NCBI GenBank assembly: GCA_041605955.1
Contig: JBFIXI010000043.1
Location: 1-35,716 of the forward strand
Reading direction: 5' to 3'
Length of the DNA stretch: 35,716 bases
Source of the DNA: JAHEJX01 sp041605955
GTDB taxonomy: Bacteria > Actinomycetota > Acidimicrobiia > Spongiisociales > UBA5794
The stretch's first letter is position 1; each line of letters starts with the position of its first letter. Below, in pieces: positions 7,300 through 14,459 of the stretch. Both the position numbers and the translations under genes were made by a program. Below the pieces are notes generated by a model, which saw only the letters and a list, made by a program, of their open reading frames with translations, was not told the DNA's origin and ran no database searches.

Positions 7300-8061
7300 T
7301 CAATAGGGTGCCGGCAGCGCCTTCCCGGTCTCGACCAGGCTCTTCAGCCCGGAAACGATGTACGGGAAGCCGTCGGCGAAGTCGGTGTGGGTCTTGGATC
7401 CCACCGGGGCGTCGTAAAGCTCGATGGTGAGCTCGACCATTCCGTTGACCTCGGCGAGCATCCAGATCTCTCGGGCCGGACCCTCGACGATGAGCTCCTC
7501 GTCCCACAACGCCTGGAACGTGAACTCGAGCTTGTTGGGCGGGTCGACGGCGATGATCTCCCCGGTGGACGCCGGCCGCCCGTCGGGATATGAGTAGTTC
7601 ATCTTGCCGCCGACTTGGAGGTCGACATCGATCACCGTGCCGTAGAAGTACTGCACGGTCTTGTCGGGATTGACGATGGCGTCCCACACGTCTTCCTGGG
7701 AGCCGTTGATGTATGCCTTGTAGATGTGATCGGGTGCGCCCATGCGCGGAGCTCCTCCTTCGATCCGAGCCTTGAGGTCGGCGATCGCTCCGACCCGCAG
7801 CTCGGCGTACTTGTTGATCCAGCGATCATGGATCAACCTGATCGGGACGGGGTTGAGGAAGTGGAGCTTGCTCCTCCCCTGCCTCATGGTGGTGATCAGC
7901 TTGGCCTCTTCGAGCACCCGCAGATGGTTCATGACGCCGTAGCGAGTCATCTCGGGAAGGCATTGGGTCAACTCGCCAAGCGTCTGGCCGTCCCTCTCGA
8001 ACAGTGCATCGAGCAGCAGCCGGCGGCTGGGGTCGTTGATGGCCTTGAACACCTCGTCCAT
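7300..8061 (-). CDS. ArsR-type regulator fused to SRPBCC/AHSA1 domain
   Basis: 253 residues. Residues 1-~85 are an ArsR winged helix (MDEVFKAINDPSRRLLLDAL, then TRYGVMNHLRVLEEAKLITT and RQGRSKLHFLNPVPI). After a linker (KARIEGGAP) residues ~110-253 form an AHSA1/START-like domain (IYKAYINGSQEDVWDAIVNP, GGKMNYSYPDGRPASTGEII, LEFTFQALWDEELI). In other bacteria these two domains are often separate adjacent genes; here they are one protein, so a ligand in the SRPBCC pocket could directly control DNA binding. No clustered Cys metal site is visible in the ArsR part. The gene has a near-consensus promoter with an embedded palindrome and is probably self-regulated and leaderless. Confidence 0.92.
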   Translation of the reverse strand: MDEVFKAINDPSRRLLLDALFERDGQTLGELTQCLPEMTRYGVMNHLRVLEEAKLITTMRQGRSKLHFLNPVPIRLIHDRWINKYAELRVGAIADLKARIEGGAPRMGAPDHIYKAYINGSQEDVWDAIVNPDKTVQYFYGTVIDVDLQVGGKMNYSYPDGRPASTGEIIAVDPPNKLEFTFQALWDEELIVEGPAREIWMLAEVNGMVELTIELYDAPVGSKTHTDFADGFPYIVSGLKSLVETGKALPAPY

Positions 8062-8069
8062 TGGCCTAC

Positions 8070-8099
8070 ATTATATGTGAGTGATTACTCACATATCAA
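8070..8099 (-). promoter_or_regulatory. ArsR-SRPBCC promoter with palindromic operator in the spacer
   Basis: On the minus strand, TTGATA (8094-8099) and TATAAT (8070-8075) are 18 bp apart, a near-consensus sigma-70-type promoter. A perfect palindrome, ATATGTGAGT-GATT-ACTCACATAT, fills the spacer (8073-8096). The -10 box is 8 nt from the ATG at 8061, so the transcript is probably leaderless. Protein bound to the palindrome would block polymerase, which fits ArsR autorepression. The palindrome also touches the stop codon of the upstream lgt-like gene. Confidence 0.88.
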
Positions 8100-9067
8100 G
8101 AGGTCTCTCTCCGCTGATCGACCGGAGCCTGCTCTGGTGCCTCGCCGGCCGGGGCGGGCGGCTGGGCTCCGTGCGAGATGTCGTTCTCGACGCTCACCAC
8201 CCGGCTACGACGGCCGAAGTACACCAGCATGGCCCCGCCGAGCACGGCGGCGCCGAGGCCACCCCATTGGCTCCCGGTGAAGGGTCCCATGACGCTGTCG
8301 GCGATCACTCCGGTCACGACGGTCCCGTCCGGTGTGGTGATTCCGTCGCGGGCCGCGCCGAGGCGGGTGAAGTCGATCAGGAAACGCTGCAGCCCGTACC
8401 ACAGGATCCAGAACGAGAACAGCTGTCCATAGCGACGATCCTTCCAGTGACTGCTCAGCCACACAATCGCCCCCAACAAAACCGCGGCGCCGATCATGTC
8501 GTAGAGGGCGGTGGGGTGATAGGGGCCGCAGAACAGCCCGGCGTCGCATAAGTTCTGGAGCACCGCGTGCTGCGGCGAAGGCTCGTAGCCCGGCTCCAGC
8601 AGATAGCCCAGGAAGAAATCGGTGGGACCTCCCAGGTGCTCGACGATGGCGATGTCACCGGTGCGGCCGACGACGGCCCCGATCGCCAAGCCGGCGGCGG
8701 CGGCGTCGAAGTAGGGCCACAACGGCATCTCCAAGCGGCGGAAGCGCCACCAACCCACCAGGATGCCACCGGCATACCCTCCAAGGATCGAGTAGTCGCC
8801 CGCCAGGCTGAAGATGTCGTCGAGACCGTAACCGGGATCGCCGAGATGGGCCGGCACGGTGAAGAAGCGGGCTCCCAGGATCGAGCCGACCAGCGCCCAG
8901 GTGAGCACCGACACGGTCTTGTCGGGATCGAACCCACGGCGGCGCACGTCGCGGATCATCAACATCGAGCCTGCCACGAATCCGAGACCGGCAAACAAGC
9001 CATGGAGGGACAAGTTGAGCGGACCGAGCTCCCAGATCGGGATTGGGGGATATGAGATCGACGCCAT
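8096..9067 (-). CDS. lgt: Divergent Lgt-family protein (prolipoprotein diacylglyceryl transferase)
   Basis: 323 residues with about seven membrane segments. Family landmarks are present: ISYPPIPIWELGPLNLSLHG at the start, VGRTGDIAIVEHLGG (the Lgt signature region), YHPTALYDMIGA, and GQLFSFWILWYGLQRFLIDF. Compared with E. coli Lgt, Arg143, Glu151 and Arg239 appear kept, but His103 is replaced (SILGG instead of SFHGG) and Asn146 is Asp. The C-terminus has a hydrophilic tail of about 45 residues rich in Pro, Glu and Ala. Lgt attaches diacylglycerol to the lipobox Cys of prelipoproteins, such as the binding protein at 16125-17255. This could be the main Lgt of the lineage or a divergent paralogue. 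A TACTCT box lies 6 nt before the ATG. Confidence 0.82.
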   Translation of the reverse strand: MASISYPPIPIWELGPLNLSLHGLFAGLGFVAGSMLMIRDVRRRGFDPDKTVSVLTWALVGSILGARFFTVPAHLGDPGYGLDDIFSLAGDYSILGGYAGGILVGWWRFRRLEMPLWPYFDAAAAGLAIGAVVGRTGDIAIVEHLGGPTDFFLGYLLEPGYEPSPQHAVLQNLCDAGLFCGPYHPTALYDMIGAAVLLGAIVWLSSHWKDRRYGQLFSFWILWYGLQRFLIDFTRLGAARDGITTPDGTVVTGVIADSVMGPFTGSQWGGLGAAVLGGAMLVYFGRRSRVVSVENDISHGAQPPAPAGEAPEQAPVDQRRETS

Positions 9068-9170
9068 GGGGAGAGAGTACTGATGGGACGACGGTTAGCA
9101 CCACGTGGCTGCCCAGAGCCCGGCCGTTCGCGCCCGTCCGCCGTCGGGTACCCTCCGGCCGATCATCGAA

Positions 9171-9184
9171 AGGAGGCTGAGATC
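9171..9184 (+). promoter_or_regulatory. Strong ribosome site facing an ATC codon
   Basis: AGGAGG (9171-9176, preceded by AA) sits 5 nt before ATC 9182 and 11 nt before CTG 9188. No ATG, GTG or TTG lies in frame nearby. This is the best ribosome site for the M20 gene and decides its start. Confidence 0.6.
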
Positions 9185-10336
9185 GATCTGAAACAACGTG
9201 CCGCCGACCGCTTCGCCGCTCTCGAAGAGGAGCTGCGAGGAATCTCCCGGTGGCTCTACGAGAATCCGGAGCTCGCCTACCAGGAAACCCAGTCCTCGGC
9301 CCGGTTGGTGCAATTTCTGCAGGACCACGGCATGGAGGTCGACTATCCCAGTTTCGGGCTGGATACCGCATTCGCGGCCCGCGCCGGCGAATCCGGCCCG
9401 GAAGTGATCATCTGCGCCGAGTACGACGCCCTGCCGGAAGTCGGCCATGCTTGCGGGCACAACATCATCGCCACCGCCGCATGTGGCGCCGGCGCCGCGC
9501 TGGCCCCGCTCGCCTCCGAGCTCGGCATTCGGATACGGGTTCAGGGCACCCCGGCGGAGGAAGCCTATGGCGGCAAGGTCGACCTCATCGAGGCCGGCGC
9601 CTTCGAAGGAGCGGCCTTCTCGATCATGGTGCATCCGGGCACCAGCGACATCGTCGACAAGCCGTTCCTAGCCGTGGCTCACCTCGACGTCGACTTCTAC
9701 GGCACCGAGTCGCACGCCGCCTTCGCCCCCGAGCTCGGCGTCAACGCGCTCGATGCCGCCGTCCAGGCCTACGTCAACGTCTCGACCATGCGACAGCACC
9801 TGATCGCCACCGACAAGGTCCATGGCATCATCGCCGAGGGCGGCGAGGCGCCCAACGTCATACCCCCGCACACCAAGATGTCGTGGTACGCCCGGGCCGC
9901 CAGCAAGCGGCGCCTCGACGAGTTGACGACGATGCTGCGCAATCAATTCGAGGCGGCGGCCACCGCCACCGGATGTCGGATGGAGATCTCCGGCCGGGGA
10001 CACACCTTCACGGACATGATCGTCAATCCCGTCTTGGCCGACGTGTACGCGGCCAATAGCGAGGCGCTCGGTAGGCCCATGCCCCGCAGCGGCGAGCTGG
10101 ACATCCTCAAGACGGGATCTACCGACATGGCCAACGTGAGCCACGAACTGCCCAGCCTGCACCCGATGCTGAACATCCACTGCGAGCCCTACGTCAATCA
10201 CCAACGGGAGTTCGCCGCGGCCACAATTGCGCCGGCGGGTGAGCAAGCGATCCGCGACGGGGCGCTCGCCATGGCCTGGACGGTGATCGACGTCGCCGAC
10301 AAGGGGCTGTGGGACGAGCTGGGCGCGCCTGTCTAG
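9182..10336 (+). CDS. M20D-family metallo-amidohydrolase (aminoacylase / AbgB-like)
   Basis: About 384 residues if it starts at ATC 9182; an ATG at 9083 would add 33 residues that look non-coding. The protein then begins IDLKQRAADRFAALEEEL, where family members normally start with Met-Asp-Leu. M20D landmarks follow: ENPELAYQE, EYDALPEVGHACGHNI (metal-binding Cys and His), TPAEEAYGGK (catalytic and metal Glu), MVHPG, the dimerisation-domain ESHAAFAPELGVNALDA, and GSTDMANVSHELPSLHPML. The family hydrolyses N-acyl or p-aminobenzoyl amide bonds of amino acids and dipeptides, using two metal ions. It is followed 10 bp later by a C-S lyase, probably in one operon, which suggests N-acyl amino acids such as acylated cysteine conjugates as substrate. 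Confidence 0.9.
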   Translation: MDLKQRAADRFAALEEELRGISRWLYENPELAYQETQSSARLVQFLQDHGMEVDYPSFGLDTAFAARAGESGPEVIICAEYDALPEVGHACGHNIIATAACGAGAALAPLASELGIRIRVQGTPAEEAYGGKVDLIEAGAFEGAAFSIMVHPGTSDIVDKPFLAVAHLDVDFYGTESHAAFAPELGVNALDAAVQAYVNVSTMRQHLIATDKVHGIIAEGGEAPNVIPPHTKMSWYARAASKRRLDELTTMLRNQFEAAATATGCRMEISGRGHTFTDMIVNPVLADVYAANSEALGRPMPRSGELDILKTGSTDMANVSHELPSLHPMLNIHCEPYVNHQREFAAATIAPAGEQAIRDGALAMAWTVIDVADKGLWDELGAPV

Positions 10337-10346
10337 CGGAGACCGC

Positions 10347-11570
10347 GTGGGCAGCTACGACTTCGACGCCGTCCTAGAGCGGCGCAGCACCGGCTCGATC
10401 AAGTGGTCACTCCCGGGCAACGACGATAGGTGGTTGCCCTATCCGTCTGAAGCGGGATCGCCGCATGCCGCCGGACTGCTGCCGATGTGGCTGGCCGACA
10501 TGGACTTCGAGACCGCCCCGGAGATCACGGCTGCCCTCCGCCAGCGCGTCGACCACGGCGTGTTCGGATACACCGCCTACCAGGACAGCTTCTTCGAGGC
10601 GATCGTCGACTGGACGTCGCGGCGGCATGGGTGGCAGCTGCAACCAGAGTGGATAGTCCCCACCTCGGGTGTGATGCCGGCGATCAACCTGCTCGTTCAG
10701 ACATTCACCGCCCCCGGCGACGCCGTCGTGGTCCAGCCCCCCGTCTTTCGACCTATACCTCAGGCGGCGGAACTCAACGGCCGGCGGGTGCAGCCCAACC
10801 CGCTGGTGATCAGCGAGGGCCGCTACAGGATGGACCTCGCCGATCTCGAAGCCAAGGCCGCCGATCCGGCAACCACGATGATGGTGCTGTGCAATCCCCA
10901 CAACCCGGTCGGCCGGGCGTGGAGCCCGCAAGAGCTACGGGCCGTCGCCGCCATCTGCCGCGACCACGACGTGCTCCTCGTCAGCGACGAGATTCACGGC
11001 GACCTGACATACCCATGGGCGTCGTTCACCAGCGCCGGTGCGCTGGGCGGCGAACATCCCAGTCGACTGGCGGTGTGCAGCGGGCCCAGCAAGGCGTTCA
11101 ACCTCCCCGGCCTGAAGCTGTCCGTCACCATCATTCCCGATGACGAGCTGCGCGCCGCCTTCAGAACCACGCTGCGCAACCAGAACGAGCTGTGGGGCGC
11201 CAACGTCATGGGGGCGGCTGCGCTCGAGGCTGCCTACCGGCACGGGGAAGACTGGCTCCAAGAGCTACTCGCCTACGTTGCAGGCAACCTGGAGTACGTC
11301 GAGCATTTTCTGGCGGCGCGGCTGCCGCCAATGTCGCTCATTCGGCCGGAGGCGCTGTACCTGCTCTGGATCGACTGCCGTGAACTCGGGATGACCTCGG
11401 CCGAGCTCGACTCCCGCTTGCGGGACGCCGGCTTGTGGGTCGAGCCGGGAGCGACCTACGGAACAGAAGGGGACGGGTTCATCCGCATGACGATCGCCTG
11501 CCCCCGATTGATGCTCGCAGAGGCAATGCGACGCCTCGAGCGTGCCGTCATCGGCGCGAGTGATGACTGA
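10347..11570 (+). CDS. patB: PLP-dependent C-S lyase, PatB/MalY type (cystathionine beta-lyase-like)
   Basis: 407 residues, fold-type I aminotransferase of the PatB/MalY group. Landmarks: LPMWLADMDFETAPEITAAL near the start, FGYTAYQDSFFEAI, CNPHNPVGRAW (Asn contacting PLP), LVSDEIHGDLTYP (Asp pairing with the pyridine N), and GPSKAFNLPGLK with the Schiff-base Lys near residue 249. These enzymes cleave beta C-S bonds of cystathionine or cysteine conjugates into a thiol, pyruvate and ammonia. The GTG start has GGAG five nt upstream and lies 10 bp after the M20 stop. Only 45 bp separate it from the convergent ABC transporter; a short GC hairpin (11572-11584) there may act as a terminator. Confidence 0.93.
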   Translation: MGSYDFDAVLERRSTGSIKWSLPGNDDRWLPYPSEAGSPHAAGLLPMWLADMDFETAPEITAALRQRVDHGVFGYTAYQDSFFEAIVDWTSRRHGWQLQPEWIVPTSGVMPAINLLVQTFTAPGDAVVVQPPVFRPIPQAAELNGRRVQPNPLVISEGRYRMDLADLEAKAADPATTMMVLCNPHNPVGRAWSPQELRAVAAICRDHDVLLVSDEIHGDLTYPWASFTSAGALGGEHPSRLAVCSGPSKAFNLPGLKLSVTIIPDDELRAAFRTTLRNQNELWGANVMGAAALEAAYRHGEDWLQELLAYVAGNLEYVEHFLAARLPPMSLIRPEALYLLWIDCRELGMTSAELDSRLRDAGLWVEPGATYGTEGDGFIRMTIACPRLMLAEAMRRLERAVIGASDD

Positions 11571-11615
11571 CGGCGGGCCCCGCCCGGCGATGTGTCTAGG
11601 TCGAGCGGGGTCGGC

Positions 11616-12359
11616 TCAGAGAATCTGCGACAAGAACAGCTTGGTCCGGTCGTGCTGCGGGTTCGTGAAGAAGTGCTCCGGGGTGCCTTCTTCCACGATC
11701 GCCCCATAGTCGAAGAACAGCACCCGATCGGCAACCTCCCGGGCGAAGCCCATCTCGTGCGTGACCACGATCATCGTCATGCCGGACTGCGCCAGCTCCT
11801 TCATCACGTCGAGCACTTCCTTGATCATCTCCGGGTCTAGCGCCGAAGTGGGCTCGTCGAACAACATGACCTTGGGGTTCATCGCCAGGGCCCGGGCGAT
11901 GGCGACACGTTGCTGCTGCCCGCCGGACAGCTGCCCGGGATACTTGTCGGCCTGCTCCGGAATGCCGACCCGCTCCAACAGGCGCCGGCCGATCTCCTCC
12001 GCCTCAGTGCGGGTCTGCTTGCGCACCCAGATGGGCGCCAATGTGATGTTCTCCAATACGGTCAAGTGAGGGAACAGGTTGAAGCTCTGAAACACCATGC
12101 CGACTTCACGCCGGATGGCATCGATGTTGCGCAAGTCGTTGGTCAGCTCGATGCCGTCGACCGCAATGCGGCCTTCTTGATGGACCTCCAGCCGATTGAT
12201 ACAGCGAATGAACGTCGACTTGCCTGACCCGGAGGGCCCGATGACCACAACCACCTCGCGCTCCCCAATGGTGGTCGTGACGCCCTTCAACGCCTGGAAG
12301 TCACCGAACCACTTCTTGACACCTTCACAGATGATCATCGGTTTGCCGATATCGGTCAT
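11616..12359 (-). CDS. aapP: Polar amino-acid ABC transporter, ATPase
   Basis: 247 residues, standard length for GlnQ/AapP ATPases. All nucleotide-binding motifs are intact: Walker A GPSGSGKST, Q-loop MVFQSFNLFPHL, signature LSGGQQQRVAIARAL, Walker B VMLFDEPTSALDPE, and the switch His in VVTHEMGFA. It energises uptake through the two permeases encoded immediately upstream. The ATG has CGGAG six nt upstream. It is the last gene of the transporter operon in the order binding protein, permease, permease, ATPase, as in rhizobial aapJQMP, from which the symbols are taken. The exact amino acid cannot be read from the sequence. Confidence 0.95.
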   Translation of the reverse strand: MTDIGKPMIICEGVKKWFGDFQALKGVTTTIGEREVVVVIGPSGSGKSTFIRCINRLEVHQEGRIAVDGIELTNDLRNIDAIRREVGMVFQSFNLFPHLTVLENITLAPIWVRKQTRTEAEEIGRRLLERVGIPEQADKYPGQLSGGQQQRVAIARALAMNPKVMLFDEPTSALDPEMIKEVLDVMKELAQSGMTMIVVTHEMGFAREVADRVLFFDYGAIVEEGTPEHFFTNPQHDRTKLFLSQIL

Positions 12360-12395
12360 GCTCTGCTCCGTTCGATAACTGTCACGCTGTTCACC

Positions 12396-14459
12396 TCAGC
12401 GCTCACCCAATCCCAAGCTCTTCTCATATCGCAGTGCGAGCCGGGAGAACGTAAACGTAAACACCCAATAGAAGAGTGCTATGAAGAACACCATCTGGGG
12501 TTGGGTGCCAAGGAAGCTCGGATTGGACTGCGTCGGTACGAACGTGCGGGCGATAAGCAGCACGTCGGCGAGCCCGATAATGGCAACCAGCGAAGTGTCC
12601 TTGAACGACACGATCACCGATCCGACCAGGGCGGGCAGCACCGCCCGGATCGCCTGAGGCATGATGATCAGTGACGTCGACTGCACCGTCGTCAGGCCCA
12701 TAGCGCGAGCCGCCTCGTACTGACCCTTGCTGATCGACTGCAGGCCGCCGCGGACGTTCTCCGCAACATAGGCGGCGCTGAAGATGGTGATGGCACCGAC
12801 GATACGGACGATCTCGTCGAACTCGACGCCGCCCGGCAGGAACAGCGCCAGCATCACCGAACCGAAGAACAGCCAGGTAATGAGCGGAACGCTCCGCACC
12901 AGCTCGATGTAGCCAGTGGAAATGAGACGGAATATCGGCATCGTCGAAGTGCGCGCCAAGGCCAAGATCACGCCTAACGGGAAGGAGAGGGCGACTCCGG
13001 TGATCGCCAGCAAGATCGTCAAGTTGAAGCCGCCGAGGAACGTGGTGCTCTGGAACTCCAATGCGGTCTCGGCCTTGCCGAGCACGAATGTGGCTATGAC
13101 GAGCAGTACCGCAGACACCCAGATGACCATGATCCGAATCCGGGCCGGTGCTGTCCCGCCAAAGGACGGAGCCGCCACCGCTACCAGGGCGAAGGTGATC
13201 ACGAGGCTGCGCAGCAAGAACGGCATCGGGATGAACCACACCAGCAGCGCCGCTACCGCAGCCACGGACCCTATGACGCGGGCGATCTCCATCCGATCCT
13301 GGATCAAGAGACCGCCTGCGATCAACGCTGCCCCTGCCAGAGTCGCGATCACCGCCGTCCACGTGGGCGCCTCACCGATTACCCAACCGAACACGGCGAT
13401 ACCCGCCCCGAGAGCGATCGCCAGGCCGCGGCCGAGTTGCATGTTCTCGGGAAGCGAAACCCACCACATGATGATGCCGCCCACGATGCTGAAGCTCAGG
13501 AAGAGACCCAGCGCCGACTCCAAGAAGGGTGTCGGCCCGCCGCCGAGCAGGTCGCCCCAGTCCAGGATGGGCTTGCGCTGGATCACCATGATGATCACGG
13601 GATACGAGAAGACCCACAGGAAGACCAAGAGCCGGCGGAGTCGGCCCGCATCGACGACGCGGACTAGCCACTTGCCCAAGAAGAAAGAGGCGATTCCGAC
13701 GAGGAAGAGGACCGTCCACGGGATGGTTGTCGTCGTGGCGATCGGCGCCAGTCTTTCGTCGAACTGACCCTCGGGCACTGGTAGCTCGATAGTCCAGATC
13801 AACAACGTGACGATGGCCATGATGGCGACCAGGACACTCAAGAACGGAATCGAGCGCTGCTTGGCCGCCGGACCCGTGCGATTGAGATACAGCTGAGCGC
13901 CGACCGCTAGCACGACCCCGATCACGAAGAGCAGCGTGCGGGTACCACTCCAATCTGTCGGCGAGTCGATGCTCAACAGGGGGAGGCTGATCAGCTGGGT
14001 CGCTTCAAAGGCTCCGTGCAGGAGGGCGACCAACGCCAGGAAGACTCCGGTGCTGCGGAGGCCCCGCGCCAGCGTCCACAGGCTCATACGGCCGTGGACC
14101 CCCCAGGCGGCCAAGGACACTGCCACCAGCACGAAGAAGATGCCGATCGACAGCCAGATCCGGAAGAGGTCGGCCCGGGGGTACGCCTGCACCATCATCA
14201 GCTTCATGTTGTGGGTGACGGCGGCCCAACGCCGCTCCGGGCTGAAGATGTAGCTGGTGATGAACTGAATCAGATTGATCGCGATCAGGGCGAAGACCAC
14301 GGTCAGCAGCCCGTTGAAGAACTGCGCGACCCGAGTGTCGCCGCTGATCAGGTTCTCTCGGATCCAGACCCGTGGCCCGTGGGGCGGTGGCTCGGGTGCC
14401 AGCTCCAGCTCTTCGATGACGCCGTGGACGACGCCTTCGGAAGTAGGTTGATCAGTCAT
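12396..14459 (-). CDS. aapM: Polar amino-acid ABC transporter permease, enlarged (AapM-like)
   Basis: 687 residues, against about 380 for a typical AapM. The C-terminal ~230 residues are a normal permease domain: LSFPLGVILALARTSTMPIF, IELVRSVPLITWLFFGSVML, and the EAA loop around KGQYEAARAMGLTTVQSTSL. The first ~440 residues add about a dozen predicted membrane segments in pairs separated by short loops, with no obvious family resemblance. The ATG directly abuts the stop of the upstream permease gene. The N-terminal extension has the same GC content and codon use as the rest, so I see no sign of an assembly join or frameshift. Confidence 0.88.
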   Translation of the reverse strand: MTDQPTSEGVVHGVIEELELAPEPPPHGPRVWIRENLISGDTRVAQFFNGLLTVVFALIAINLIQFITSYIFSPERRWAAVTHNMKLMMVQAYPRADLFRIWLSIGIFFVLVAVSLAAWGVHGRMSLWTLARGLRSTGVFLALVALLHGAFEATQLISLPLLSIDSPTDWSGTRTLLFVIGVVLAVGAQLYLNRTGPAAKQRSIPFLSVLVAIMAIVTLLIWTIELPVPEGQFDERLAPIATTTTIPWTVLFLVGIASFFLGKWLVRVVDAGRLRRLLVFLWVFSYPVIIMVIQRKPILDWGDLLGGGPTPFLESALGLFLSFSIVGGIIMWWVSLPENMQLGRGLAIALGAGIAVFGWVIGEAPTWTAVIATLAGAALIAGGLLIQDRMEIARVIGSVAAVAALLVWFIPMPFLLRSLVITFALVAVAAPSFGGTAPARIRIMVIWVSAVLLVIATFVLGKAETALEFQSTTFLGGFNLTILLAITGVALSFPLGVILALARTSTMPIFRLISTGYIELVRSVPLITWLFFGSVMLALFLPGGVEFDEIVRIVGAITIFSAAYVAENVRGGLQSISKGQYEAARAMGLTTVQSTSLIIMPQAIRAVLPALVGSVIVSFKDTSLVAIIGLADVLLIARTFVPTQSNPSFLGTQPQMVFFIALFYWVFTFTFSRLALRYEKSLGLGER

